Notes: a model not told the origin generated them from the letters alone. A stretch of DNA of 64,000 nucleotides from Streptomyces sp. Tue 6430 (GCA_021568835.1 JAKGSH010000010.1:1426001-1490000), one strand, 5' to 3'. Counted from the stretch's first letter, positions 45,020 to 53,100 are shown. A program made the numbers and translations.

Positions 45020-46531
45020 CTACAGGTGCCGGCTGTGCGCGTAGTCGCGGCGCAGACGGTCAGCGGCCTTCGCGGCGGCGGGCGGCACGGTGGCCGGCGA
45101 GGCGTTGAAGGCCGCCTCCCGTTTCTGTGAAGCGCGCGGCGCCGGGGGCTGAAGCCGGTAGCTGGTCGCCACGGTGGGGGCGGAGGGTGCGGCGCCGTCC
45201 CCGGCGGGCGGTGCGGGCCTCGGCGAGACCACTGGTGGCACGGGGACCGGGGTGACGCCGTTCGGGGCGGGGCCGTCCTGGCCGGGTGGCTGTACATCGG
45301 CCGGGGTCGCCATGTGACCGTTCGTCCCCGGATGCACGCCGTCCCCACCCGGCACGAGGTTCTTCTCACCCTCGGCGTCGTCCGCGTCTTCGTCCCCGTC
45401 CGATGCCGGGAGCTCATCGTCGCCATCCGATGCGGAGGCGGCGAAGAGCTCATCGAAGAGTTCAGCCCCGGCCGCCGCCCAGGGGCTGTCGGGCGCCGCA
45501 CCGTCGTCGACCGCCCGCTGCGCCTGTTCCCGGACCTGCGGATCGGGCTGATCGGTCAGGGCCTCAGGAGGCAGTACCGGGATGAGCCCGGAGTCGCGGA
45601 CCAGGATGGCCAGCGCCTCGTCCGCTTCCTCGGGCGACGAGCCGTGCGCGACGAGCAGGGCCATGAGGCGCTCCTCCACGACGTCCAGGACGGGCCGCTG
45701 CCCGGCTTCGTGCAGGAGCATCGGGGCGAGCAGCTCCCGGATTCCGTCGTCGATTCCGTCCCAGTCGGGCGGTGAGCCCGTCGGCGCGACGGGGTACGGA
45801 GGAGCCTTGGTCACAGCGAAGTAGAGAGTCGCCCCGAACGCGTACACGTCGGCGGGCTCCTCGACGTGCTTCGCGTCGAGAAGCTGCTCCATCGGCGTGT
45901 AGCCATGAGTGCCCATGGACGCGCCGGTCTCGGTGAGGGCCCCGCTCGACCGGCGCTCGGAGAGCACCGCGAGGCCGAAGTCCAGGACCACCGGTCCGGC
46001 CGGACCGAGAACGATGTTGCTCGGCTTGAGATCCCGGTGCAGGATCTTCTCGCCGTGGATGGCTCGCAACGCTTCCACCAGAGCAAGGCCGAGCCCCGCG
46101 AAGGGAACGACGTCGAGAGGCCCGTTCCCCGTAACCAGTCTGTGCAGCGTGGGCCCGTGTACGTAGTCCATCGCGAGCCACGGCCGATCGGTCGCGACGT
46201 CGGCCCCGCGCAGCGCGGGAACGCGGGCGCTGAGCACGGAGCGGATCGCGTCGACCTCCTGCTCGAAGCGGTCACGCGCCTTCTGCTGGTCGGCCGCCGT
46301 GTACTCGGTGAACACCGACGGCCTGATGACCTTGACGACCGCGAGTCCGGGTCCGGCGCTGTCGTCGTCCGGCTCCGCGAGGTGGTAGGCGGCCTCGTAC
46401 TCCGGTCCCAGTCGCTCCAGGGGCAGCCGCCGGGCGAGATAGGCGCGGCCCATCCCACCCTGGCCGAGTACCCGCAACAGTTCGAAAGGGCCGACGGCTC
46501 GTGGATCGATCGCGGTGTTCAGCGGGTTCAT
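45020..46531 (-). CDS. Cytoplasmic Ser/Thr protein kinase, first gene of the defence operon
   Basis: 503 residues. Hanks-type kinase: glycine loop LGQGGMGRAYLA, catalytic Lys67 in VVKVI, HRDLKPSN (Asp167), DFG at 184, GTHGYTPMEQL. An insertion precedes the lysine. The C-terminal 200 residues are Pro/Ala/Asp-rich and disordered, with no transmembrane or PASTA segment, so it is soluble. It stands 119-149 bp upstream of the SNF2 gene on the same strand and could lead the operon. Kinases are part of the BREX type 2 (Pgl) system as PglW, but PglW is much larger. The ATG at 46531 was chosen over longer frames; no strong ribosome site is visible. Confidence 0.88.
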   Translation of the reverse strand: MNPLNTAIDPRAVGPFELLRVLGQGGMGRAYLARRLPLERLGPEYEAAYHLAEPDDDSAGPGLAVVKVIRPSVFTEYTAADQQKARDRFEQEVDAIRSVLSARVPALRGADVATDRPWLAMDYVHGPTLHRLVTGNGPLDVVPFAGLGLALVEALRAIHGEKILHRDLKPSNIVLGPAGPVVLDFGLAVLSERRSSGALTETGASMGTHGYTPMEQLLDAKHVEEPADVYAFGATLYFAVTKAPPYPVAPTGSPPDWDGIDDGIRELLAPMLLHEAGQRPVLDVVEERLMALLVAHGSSPEEADEALAILVRDSGLIPVLPPEALTDQPDPQVREQAQRAVDDGAAPDSPWAAAGAELFDELFAASASDGDDELPASDGDEDADDAEGEKNLVPGGDGVHPGTNGHMATPADVQPPGQDGPAPNGVTPVPVPPVVSPRPAPPAGDGAAPSAPTVATSYRLQPPAPRASQKREAAFNASPATVPPAAAKAADRLRRDYAHSRHL

Positions 46532-47280
46532 CGGTACTTTCGTGCCCCCAACCGGCTTCGTAAAGGGCTTCAGTTTACGGCCGGGAAACCGCGCGCGGGG
46601 TGGAGATCGACAGGACTCGGACCGGAGCACTGGCCCCGCTCCGGAGCCGGGCTCAGGAACCACCTACCGCCCCTCCCGGAAGCTTCTGTGATGTCTCCCC
46701 ACCCCGGCCCGAATCCCAAGAGCAGTTTCCGCGCCCGCCTCGCCGACAGTGTCCGCGAACCCCCCGACCAGGGCGGCCAGACGTGGACAAGCATTCAGGG
46801 CACCTACCCGGACGGCGTCATCGTCTGCGTGCACAGCCGCCCCGCGCTGAACGGGTCATGGTAGGCACGCCACCGCCCGAGCCGACGCCGCTGCCCTTCG
46901 TACTCGCGTGCCCGTCGGCGGGGCCGCGGCCGGCCTACGGTTCCTCGCCCAAGCCGTCGTCGATGTGCAGACATGGGCCACCTCGGACCCCGAAGTAGTT
47001 GGTGCAGCCAGGCCGCTGACGATCAGACGAAGAGTGCGCTCCTCCACTCAACAGGGCCATCGGAGAAGTACAAGCCCGAAGCGGCTGCACTGCGTGCCCG
47101 GGCATGGTGACGGGACCACCCGGATGTCCCAGGACAAAGGCCGCCTGCACCAGGTCAGGCCACGCCGTCGCCACCCACAGGCCCGGTATTCATGGCTGCT
47201 CTCGTGGCCACTTGCGTAGCCACGCGGTCCGGTTCGAACCGGTGCGGAACGGGGTCCAACCAAGCCCCTGATCCTACACA
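46532..47280. other. Island right end, no confident gene
   Basis: This 750-bp stretch has only short frames. One at 46691-46864 (57 codons, ATG after TTCTGTG) and one at 46908-47219 have no family I recognise. A 14-bp perfect palindrome, CCGGTTCGAACCGG, is at 47229-47242. No integrase remnant could be identified on either strand. Confidence 0.45.
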
Positions 47281-47320
47281 AAGGGTCCCTGGCCAGTATG
47301 TTCTCTGGTCGTGGACCCTT
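47281..47320 (-). terminator. Hairpin just downstream of rnpB, supplied by the island
   Basis: An inverted repeat, AAGGGTCC at 47281-47288 and GGACCCTT at 47313-47320, spaced 24 nt with further internal pairing, directly abutting the 29-bp repeat. Read on the minus strand it would close the rnpB transcript in the present arrangement. No U-tract, as is common in streptomycetes. It could alternatively be an integrase-binding repeat. Confidence 0.45.
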
Positions 47321-47321
47321 G

Positions 47322-47350
47322 GCGGCAGACGAGTCGGGCTGTACGCCGGG
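47322..47350. repeat. Right attachment-site repeat (29 bp), inside rnpB
   Basis: Perfect copy of 20916-20944. It covers the last bases of the rnpB product, including the P1 3' strand (CTCGTCTGCCG on the minus strand), so integration leaves the RNA intact. Confidence 0.9.
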
Positions 47351-47740
47351 TTCTGTCGCCCGGTCGCCTCGCGGCGGCCGGGGAGACGGCCATCCATCTA
47401 GGACCGGCGTTGCCGCCGGCCTCGTGCGGTCTACCCGCGGACTCGGGCGGGCAGCCCTGATGCGTCCGCGCAGAGCGCGTTTCACGGCGCTCCTTTTGAC
47501 CTTGCTCCGGGTGGGGTTTACCTAGCTGCCCAGGTCGCCCTGGGCACTGGTGGTCTCTTACACCACCGTTTCACCCTTACCCGGTGCCGAAGCGCCGGGC
47601 GGTCTGTTTTCTGTGGCACTGTCCCGCGGGTCACCCCGGGTGGCCGTTAGCCATCACCCTGCCCTGTGGAGCCCGGACGTTCCTCGGGAGGCCCCTGAGG
47701 GCTTCACGCGGCCGTCCGCCCGGCTCGTCTGCCGTGTGGA
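47322..47740 (-). ncRNA. rnpB: RNase P RNA, bacterial type A
   Basis: The catalytic RNA that trims tRNA 5' ends. Minus-strand landmarks in order: P1 5' strand CGGCAGACGAG near 47734, the conserved GAGGAACGTCCGGGCTCCAC (P4 region), ACAGAAAACAGACCGCC, GGTAAGGGTGAAACGGTGG, AGGTAAACCCCACCCGGAGC, CGCACGAGGC, CCTAGATGGATGGCCG, and the closing AGAACCCGGCGTACAGCCC then CGACTCGTCTGCCG, which pairs with the 5' strand. About 419 nt. The 5' end is set by the P1 helix and is approximate. It lies about 20 nt after the stop of the Uma2-family gene on the same strand. Confidence 0.95.
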
Positions 47741-47760
47741 CCATGCTACCGGGCGACGGC

Positions 47761-48330
47761 TCAGAGGAAGTCCGCGGTCTCCAGGTCGAAGGCGAAGGGC
47801 TCGGGGAGAGTGAGGGGTTTGCCGAAGGGGACGGTGGAGCGTTTGCGGTAATCCTCCTGGCCCGGGTTGCTGAGGAGCGTGACCTCGGAGGATTCACGAT
47901 CGACGAGAAGGTAGTGCGGGATGCCGGCACGTGCGTAGCAGCGTCGTTCGACCTCGCGGTCGGCCTTCGGTTTGGTGGAGGTCACCTCCAGGACCATCAC
48001 CACGCCCTGGCAGGGCATCCAGGGATCGGCACCCCGGTAGAGCCTCAGCACCTCGGGGGCGAACGTCCCGTCCGGGATCACGTGGTCCTTGGGACAGCCT
48101 TCCGCTTTCCCCAGCTTCAGCCCCTTGTTCCCGGAGAACTGCATGTCGGTTCGGGACTTTCTGATCACCTGGGTCACGATCAATCCGATGTAGTCCTCGT
48201 GATCCCCGTCCGGCGGAGGTGTCACAACGATCTCCCCCTCGACAAGCTCCGCCCGGAAGCCTTCCGGGGTGTCCAGGGCGAGAAAGCCCTCCAGCAGGAC
48301 CTCTTCCTGCGTGAGCGGCTCGTGGGCCAT
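47761..48330 (-). CDS. Uma2-family protein (DUF820, PD-(D/E)xK nuclease-like)
   Basis: 189 residues of the Uma2/DUF820 fold, which is related to restriction-type endonucleases: AELVEGEIVVTPPP, a catalytic-type segment VIPDGTF followed by VVMVLEVTSTKPKADREVERRCYARAGIPHYLLVD, where Asp and Glu-x-Thr-S-x-Lys occupy the PD-(D/E)xK positions. Very common and multi-copy in Streptomyces; biological role unknown. The ATG at 48330 has AAGGAGG upstream. It ends just before the 5' end of rnpB and is outside the island. Confidence 0.88.
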   Translation of the reverse strand: MAHEPLTQEEVLLEGFLALDTPEGFRAELVEGEIVVTPPPDGDHEDYIGLIVTQVIRKSRTDMQFSGNKGLKLGKAEGCPKDHVIPDGTFAPEVLRLYRGADPWMPCQGVVMVLEVTSTKPKADREVERRCYARAGIPHYLLVDRESSEVTLLSNPGQEDYRKRSTVPFGKPLTLPEPFAFDLETADFL

Positions 48331-48531
48331 GGCAGTCACGTCACGCCCCTCCTTCGGTCGCTCGCCAGACTGGGGCATCGGTGGATCACCTGTCCGTGGG
48401 ATCGGGAGCCGTTCCCCCGATCGTGGCACAGGAGCACCGCCACCGCCGGGACACCGCTCGCTCGACCCCGCGGGGACGTGAACCGGCACCCCTTACGCTG
48501 GCGTGGAGTTCCGTCCGAAGGAGAAACGCGC

Positions 48532-49314
48532 GTGCTCGTCCTGCTGCCCCCGTCCGAAGGAAAGGCCGCCCCCGGCCGTGGCGCCCCGCTGAAGCCGGAG
48601 TCGCTGTCACTGCCGGGGCTCGCCGCGGCGCGCGAGGCGGTGCTGGGCGAGCTGGTCGAGCTGTGCGTCGGGGACGAGGAGAAGGCGCGCGAGGTGCTCG
48701 GGCTGAGCGAGGGGCTGCGCGGCGAGGTCGCGAAGAACGCCGGGCTGCGCACCGCGGGCACGCGTCCGGCCGGGGAGGTCTACACGGGCGTGCTGTACGA
48801 CGCTCTCGACCTGGCGTCGCTCGACGCGGCCGCCGAGGAGCGGGCGGCTCGTTGGCTGCTGGTGTTCTCGGGGCTGTGGGGTGCCGTGCGGGTGACGGAC
48901 CGCATCCCGTCGTACCGCTGTTCGATGGGGGTGCGGCTGCCGGGGCTGGGGGCGCTGGGCGCGTACTGGCGGGCGCCGATGGCACAGGTGCTGCCCGAGG
49001 CGGCCGGGGACGGGCTGGTGCTGGACCTGCGGTCGGCGGCGTACGCGGCGGCGTGGAAGCCGAAGGGGGAGCTGGCCGCGCGGACGGCGAGCGTGCGGGT
49101 GCTGCACGCGCCGACCCGGAAGGTGGTCAGCCACTTCAACAAGGCGACGAAGGGCCGGATCGTGCGGAGCCTGCTGACGGCGGGCATCGCCCCCGAGGAC
49201 CCGGCCGCCCTGGTGGTGGCGCTGCGGGACCTCGGTCACACGGTGGAGGAGCAGGCGCCCGCGCGGGCGGGGGCGGTCTGGACGCTGGACGTGCTGGTGG
49301 ACGAGATCCACTGA
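48532..49314 (+). CDS. yaaA: YaaA-family peroxide-stress protein (DUF328)
   Basis: 260 residues. Conserved family features: LLPPSEGK at the start, YTGVLYDALD, RIPSYRCSMGVRLPG, YWRAPMAQVL, and late VSHFNKATKGRIVR. E. coli YaaA limits free intracellular iron under hydrogen peroxide stress and binds DNA. The GTG start has AAGGAGAAA upstream. Neighbour of rnpB in streptomycetes. Confidence 0.9.
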   Translation: MLVLLPPSEGKAAPGRGAPLKPESLSLPGLAAAREAVLGELVELCVGDEEKAREVLGLSEGLRGEVAKNAGLRTAGTRPAGEVYTGVLYDALDLASLDAAAEERAARWLLVFSGLWGAVRVTDRIPSYRCSMGVRLPGLGALGAYWRAPMAQVLPEAAGDGLVLDLRSAAYAAAWKPKGELAARTASVRVLHAPTRKVVSHFNKATKGRIVRSLLTAGIAPEDPAALVVALRDLGHTVEEQAPARAGAVWTLDVLVDEIH

Positions 49315-49377
49315 CACCGACCGGCCTCGTTGCATCATCTGCAACGATCTTTGCGTGTAGTGCACCACGAGGGCAGG

Positions 49378-49602
49378 ATGAGGCCCATGACCTCGCCCCT
49401 GCCCTCCCCTTCGGCTGCCTCGGTACTGGATCTCGCGCCCGTCGTGCCCGTGGCGGACGTCGTCGACGTGGTGCCGCCGGCCCGTGCGCCGGTCGCGGGC
49501 GGGCTGCCGGCGGTCGCGGTGGCGGCGCGGGACCGGACGCGGGTGACGGAGCCGGCGCGGGCCGCCGCGCGGATCACCCGCGCAGGTGGGACGTGTCGTT
49601 GA
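49378..49602 (+). CDS. Small hypothetical protein
   Basis: 74 codons from ATG 49378 (a second ATG at 49387), Ala/Val/Pro-rich, with no family I recognise. It lies downstream of a 17-bp inverted repeat (GTTGCA-N5-TGCAAC, 49329-49345) that could be an operator, and overlaps the 3' end of the convergent RNase H gene by 29 bp. Weakly supported. Confidence 0.3.
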   Translation: MRPMTSPLPSPSAASVLDLAPVVPVADVVDVVPPARAPVAGGLPAVAVAARDRTRVTEPARAAARITRAGGTCR

Positions 49603-51205
49603 GGAGGCGGACGCTGGCGTTGCCGTCCGCGTAGTACGCCACGACCGACAGCGAGGCCGCCGACAGCTCCATCCGGAACAGTGACTCCGGCGGGGCGCCC
49701 AGGGCGAGCCGGACCAGGGTCTTGATCGGGGTCACGTGGGTGACCAGCAGGACCGTGCGCCCCGCGTACGCCGCGACCAGCCGGTCGCGGGTGGCGGCGA
49801 TCCGGGTCGCCGTCGCCGCGAAGCTCTCGCCGCCGCCGGTCGGTTCGGCCTCCGGGTCGGCCAGCCAGGCGTTCAGGTCCTCCGGGTGGCGCTCGCGGAC
49901 CTCACCGAAGGTGAGCCCCTCCCAGGCGCCGAAGTCCGTCTCGCGCAGCCCGTCGTCGACGGCGACCTCCAGCCCCAAGCGGGCCGCGACGGTCGCGGCG
50001 GTCTCCCGCGTCCGCGCGAGCGGAGAGGCGACGATGTGCTGGATGGTGCCCCTCCGGGCCAGCGCCGCCGCGACCCGCTCGGCCTGCTCCCGCCCGGCGG
50101 CCGAGAGCGCGGGATCGCTCCCCCCGCTCCCGGAGAACCGTTTCTCGGGCGTGAGCGGCGTCTCGCCGTGCCGGAGCAGGACGAAGGTGGCGGGCGCCCC
50201 GAGGTCGGGGGCGGAGCCCCAGCCGACAGAGGGCCGCGCCTGCCCGGCCGGGGCGGCGGGAGTGGCAGCGGCCGTGGTGGAGGCGGAGGCGAAGGTGCGG
50301 GCGGCACGGCGGTCCGCGGCGGAGGAGCCGGCAGCGGGGACGGGGGTGGCGCTGTCGGTGGCGGTGGCGGCGTCGGTCGCGCTGTGGGCGCCGGCTGTCG
50401 TGCCGGAACCGGTGGCCGCGGCAGGCCCCGGGCCCACGTCGGCAGGGCCCCCGGCGGGAGTCGTGTCCGCCGCGTCTCCGGTGGATGCGGCACCCGTCGC
50501 CGCGTCTGCCGCGGTCGCGTCACCGGACTGCGCGGCGGTCATATCACCGGACCGTACGGCGGTCACATCACCGGACCGTGCGGCAGTCGTATCACCGGAC
50601 CGTACGGTGGAAGCCGCCGTGGTGCCGGTCGCGGCACCGGCTCTGCGTCCCCCGGCCAGCGCCTCGCGGGCCCTCGCCGCGCCGGCGGCCGCGTCTCCGG
50701 GCGGGCCCGACGGCGGGAGGTCGGCCGGGGCGGTCCGGGACCGGCCGGCGGTGGCGGCGAGCGCCGCCATGGACGCCGCGGCGTCCCACTGCTCGCCCCG
50801 CTTGCCGGCGTCCATCGCCTCGTTGGCCAGGCGGTCGGCGTGCTTGTTCTGTTCCCGGGGGATCCACTCGTAGGTGACCCGGCCCGGCGGATGGATCCGG
50901 GCGGCCTCCGTGGCCAGCGGCTTCATGTCGGGGTGCTTGATCTTCCAGCGGCCCGACATCTGCTCGACGACGAGCTTGGAGTCCATGCGGACGCGCACCG
51001 GGGCGTCGGGGTCCAGTTCGCGGGCGGCGCGCAGGCCGGCCAGCAGCCCCCGGTACTCGGCGACGTTGTTGGTCGCGACGCCGATGTACTCGGCCCGCTC
51101 GACGAGGGTCTCCCCCGTCGCCGCGTCGATGACCACGCTGCCGTAGCCCGCGGGCCCCGGGTTGCCCCGGGACCCCCCGTCCGCCTCGACGATGAACTCC
51201 CGCAC
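49574..51205 (-). CDS. Bifunctional RNase H / histidine acid phosphatase
   Basis: 543 residues. Residues 1-135 form an RNase HI domain (EADGGSRGNPGPAGYGSVV; NNVAEYRGLLAGL; RMDSKLVVEQMSGRWK; NKHADRLANEAMD) with catalytic acids Asp/Glu/Asp/Asp. The C-terminal 200 are a phosphoglycerate-mutase-type phosphatase (FVLLRHGET, ASPLARTRETA, LLVTHVTPIK) related to CobC. In mycobacteria the fused protein removes RNA-DNA hybrids and has alpha-ribazole phosphatase activity. The two domains are joined by an Ala/Thr/Gly-rich linker of about 170 residues with four 8-residue repeats. The GTG start at 51205 lies 12 bp after the zinc-ribbon gene stop, so the two are one operon. Confidence 0.93.
   Translation of the reverse strand: MREFIVEADGGSRGNPGPAGYGSVVIDAATGETLVERAEYIGVATNNVAEYRGLLAGLRAARELDPDAPVRVRMDSKLVVEQMSGRWKIKHPDMKPLATEAARIHPPGRVTYEWIPREQNKHADRLANEAMDAGKRGEQWDAAASMAALAATAGRSRTAPADLPPSGPPGDAAAGAARAREALAGGRRAGAATGTTAASTVRSGDTTAARSGDVTAVRSGDMTAAQSGDATAADAATGAASTGDAADTTPAGGPADVGPGPAAATGSGTTAGAHSATDAATATDSATPVPAAGSSAADRRAARTFASASTTAAATPAAPAGQARPSVGWGSAPDLGAPATFVLLRHGETPLTPEKRFSGSGGSDPALSAAGREQAERVAAALARRGTIQHIVASPLARTRETAATVAARLGLEVAVDDGLRETDFGAWEGLTFGEVRERHPEDLNAWLADPEAEPTGGGESFAATATRIAATRDRLVAAYAGRTVLLVTHVTPIKTLVRLALGAPPESLFRMELSAASLSVVAYYADGNASVRLLNDTSHLRG
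50520..50615. repeat. 24-bp tandem repeat, four copies, in the RNase H/phosphatase linker
   Basis: The unit beginning TCACCGGAC recurs at 50520, 50544, 50568 and 50592 and encodes an 8-residue SGD-x-TA-type repeat. Copies differ at a few bases. Likely to vary in number between strains. Confidence 0.85.
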
Positions 51206-51216
51206 CCCGACCGCCC

Positions 51217-51960
51217 CTACAGGCCGGACTCGGAGGTCCGCACCAGGATCCGGCGGCAGTTCTCGCACCGTACGACGGTGTCGGGGGCGGCCTTGCGGAT
51301 GTCGTTGATGTCGGTGATCGCCAGCTCCTGGCGGCAGCCCTGGCAGGTGCGCTGGTAGAGCTTGGCCGCGCCGACGCCGCCCTGCTGCTCGCGCAGCTTG
51401 TCGTAGAGCTTGAGCAGGTCGGCGGGGACGGTGGCGGCGATGACCTCGCGTTCCTTGGTCACGGAGGCGATCTCGCCGTCGATCGTCTCGAACGCGGCGT
51501 CGCGGCGGGCGGTCGCGTCGTCGATCCGGCCCTGGACGGAGCCGACGCGCTCGGTCAGCTCGGCGGCCCGCTCCTGGGCGGCCTCGCGGCGTTCCATGAC
51601 CTCCAGGACGACGTCCTCGAGGTCGCCCTGGCGCTTGGCGAGGGAGACGATCTCGCGCTGGAGGTTCTCCAGGTCCTTCGGGGAGGTGACGGCGCCGGAG
51701 TCGAGGCGCTGCTGGTCGCGGGCGGCGCGCTGGCGGACCTGGTCGACGTCCTGCTCGGCCTTGGTCTGCTCGCGTGCGGTGTCGCTCTCCTCCGTCTGTG
51801 CGGCCACCAGGAGGTCGCGCAGCTGCGTGAGGTCCTTGGTCAGCGACTCGATCTCGGCGTGCTCGGGCAGCGAGCGGCGCTTGTGCGCGAGCTGCTGGAG
51901 GCGGACATCGAGGTCCTGGACGTCGAGGAGTCGGATCTGGTCGGCGGGCGCGGCGTTCAG
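51217..51960 (-). CDS. C4-type zinc-ribbon coiled-coil protein (CT398-like)
   Basis: 247 residues: a long antiparallel coiled coil (LQQLAHKRRSLPEHAEIESL through the middle), then a zinc ribbon with two CxxC knuckles, TCQGCRQEL and RCENCRRIL. Conserved in Actinobacteria between Nif3-like and RNase H genes; function unknown, possibly linked to flagellar/secretion partners in other phyla. The likely start is CTG at 51960: it has GGAG 7 nt upstream and overlaps the Nif3 stop as CTGA. No ATG/GTG stands at that place, while longer frames begin inside Nif3. The start is therefore unusual. Confidence 0.9.
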   Translation of the reverse strand: MNAAPADQIRLLDVQDLDVRLQQLAHKRRSLPEHAEIESLTKDLTQLRDLLVAAQTEESDTAREQTKAEQDVDQVRQRAARDQQRLDSGAVTSPKDLENLQREIVSLAKRQGDLEDVVLEVMERREAAQERAAELTERVGSVQGRIDDATARRDAAFETIDGEIASVTKEREVIAATVPADLLKLYDKLREQQGGVGAAKLYQRTCQGCRQELAITDINDIRKAAPDTVVRCENCRRILVRTSESGL

Positions 51961-52814
51961 TTGGGGGCTCCAGGTGAAGGGAATCGGCTGGTCCAGGGGT
52001 CGGTGACCGTCTTCGAGACGTGAACCCGCAGACCCCAGCCGTGGCGGTCGGAGATCTCGTCGAGCTGGGCTGCGGCCAGCTCGCACCAGGGCCACTCGGT
52101 GGCCCAGTGCGCCGCGTCGAGCAGCGCGAGAGGTGCGTGGGCGCCGTGGGCGCCGTGCTCGCGGGCCTCGGACACCGGGTGGTGGCGCAGGTCCGCGGTG
52201 AGGAAGGCGTCGACGCCCGCAGCGCGGACGTGGTCGAAGAGGCTGTCGCCGGAGCCGCCGCTGACCGCGACGGTCCGCACGGTCGCGTCCGGGTCGCCCG
52301 CCACCCGGACGCCCTGCACGGTGGCGGGCAGCCGCTCGGCGGCACGGGCGGCGAACTCACGGACGGTGAGCGGGTGGTCGAGTTCGCAGATCCGGCCGAG
52401 GCCGCGGCGCCCGTCGGGGTCGCCGGGGTCGGGCACGAGGGGACCCACGACGCGCAGGTCGAGGGCGCCGGCGAGGGCGTCGCTGACACCGGGGTCGGCG
52501 GTGTCGGCGTTGGTGTGGGCGACGTGCAGGGCGATGTCGTGCTTGATGAGGGTGTGCACGACACGGCCCTTGAAGGTGGAGGCCGCGACGGTCGTCGTCC
52601 CGCGGAGGTAGAGCGGGTGGTGGGTGACGATCAGGTCGGCGCCCAGCTCCACCGCCTCGTCGACGATCTCCTGGACGGGGTCGACGGCGAAGAGGACCCG
52701 CTCGACGTCCTGGCCGGGATCGCCCACGACGGTACCGACCGCGTCCCAGGACTCGGCCCGCTCGGCGGGCCACAGGTTCTCCAGCGCGGCGATGACTTCA
52801 GACAGACGGGGCAC
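51957..52814 (-). CDS. Nif3-like dinuclear metal centre hexameric protein
   Basis: 285 residues with the Nif3/YbgI signature: ENLWPAERAESWDAVGTVVG, DLIVTHHPLY (metal-binding His pair), VAHTNADTA, and C-terminal GVDAFLTADLRHHP and HWATEWP. Family members bind two divalent metals; YbgI has been linked to GTP cyclohydrolase or metallo-hydrolase activity, unsettled. First gene of the Nif3 / zinc-ribbon / RNase H operon. GTG at 52814. Confidence 0.92.
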   Translation of the reverse strand: MPRLSEVIAALENLWPAERAESWDAVGTVVGDPGQDVERVLFAVDPVQEIVDEAVELGADLIVTHHPLYLRGTTTVAASTFKGRVVHTLIKHDIALHVAHTNADTADPGVSDALAGALDLRVVGPLVPDPGDPDGRRGLGRICELDHPLTVREFAARAAERLPATVQGVRVAGDPDATVRTVAVSGGSGDSLFDHVRAAGVDAFLTADLRHHPVSEAREHGAHGAHAPLALLDAAHWATEWPWCELAAAQLDEISDRHGWGLRVHVSKTVTDPWTSRFPSPGAPN

Positions 52815-52864
52815 GGGGAAAGGCTACCTGGCCGCCCCGCGCCCCTGAACCGCCGCCGGTCAGC

Positions 52865-52952
52865 GGGCGGGCGGCGGGCGTCCGGTGGGCGGGCGGCGGG
52901 CGTCCGGTGGGCGGGCGGCGGGCGTCCGGTGGGCGGGCGGCGGGCGTCCGGT
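52865..52952. repeat. 22-bp tandem repeat, four perfect copies
   Basis: The unit gggcgggcggcgggcgtccg plus gt is repeated four times without error, in the gap between the Nif3 gene and the divergent gene at 53101. It falls in the upstream region of both, so its copy number may affect their expression. G-rich on the plus strand, with several GGG tracts. Confidence 0.9.
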
Positions 52953-53100
52953 GGGAACACACCACCCCAAGACCCTGCACATCACCCACAACACCCGGAG
53001 CAGAATCGCTTCTGCGCCACTCGTACGAGCGAAGTCCCCGCCCGCCGACGTCCTGCCCGCGCGTACGAAAACTAGCTTCGTCGCCGGAGGTGACCGAACG

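Larger units (their letters stand above)
20916..47350. mobile_element. 26.4-kb genomic island integrated at the 3' end of rnpB
   Basis: Bounded by the 29-bp direct repeats. Contents: a Fic toxin-antitoxin pair at the left, a large multi-gene defence locus transcribed leftward, and a WhiJ-like regulatory cassette. I found no integrase, excisionase, replication or transfer gene; the terminal non-coding stretches (20,945-21,292 and 46,532-47,321) may hold decayed ones. It could be a fixed, integrase-less island, a satellite mobilised by a helper, or a composite whose integrase was deleted. Confidence 0.82.

Noticed and set aside
35836..46531. Identification as complete BREX type 2 (Pgl)
   Set aside because: No PglZ alkaline-phosphatase-like protein and no PglY/BrxC ATPase are visible, and the kinase is far smaller than PglW. 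Only the methylase and kinase recall it.
46691..47219. Integrase remnant at the right end of the island
   Set aside because: The short frames show none of the R-H-R-Y or serine-recombinase motifs.
47225..47250. GGTTCGAACC as a tRNA T-arm
   Set aside because: No acceptor, D-arm or anticodon stem surrounds it; it is a simple palindrome.
50520..50615. CRISPR-like array
   Set aside because: 24-bp units are directly adjacent without spacers and encode an in-frame peptide repeat.
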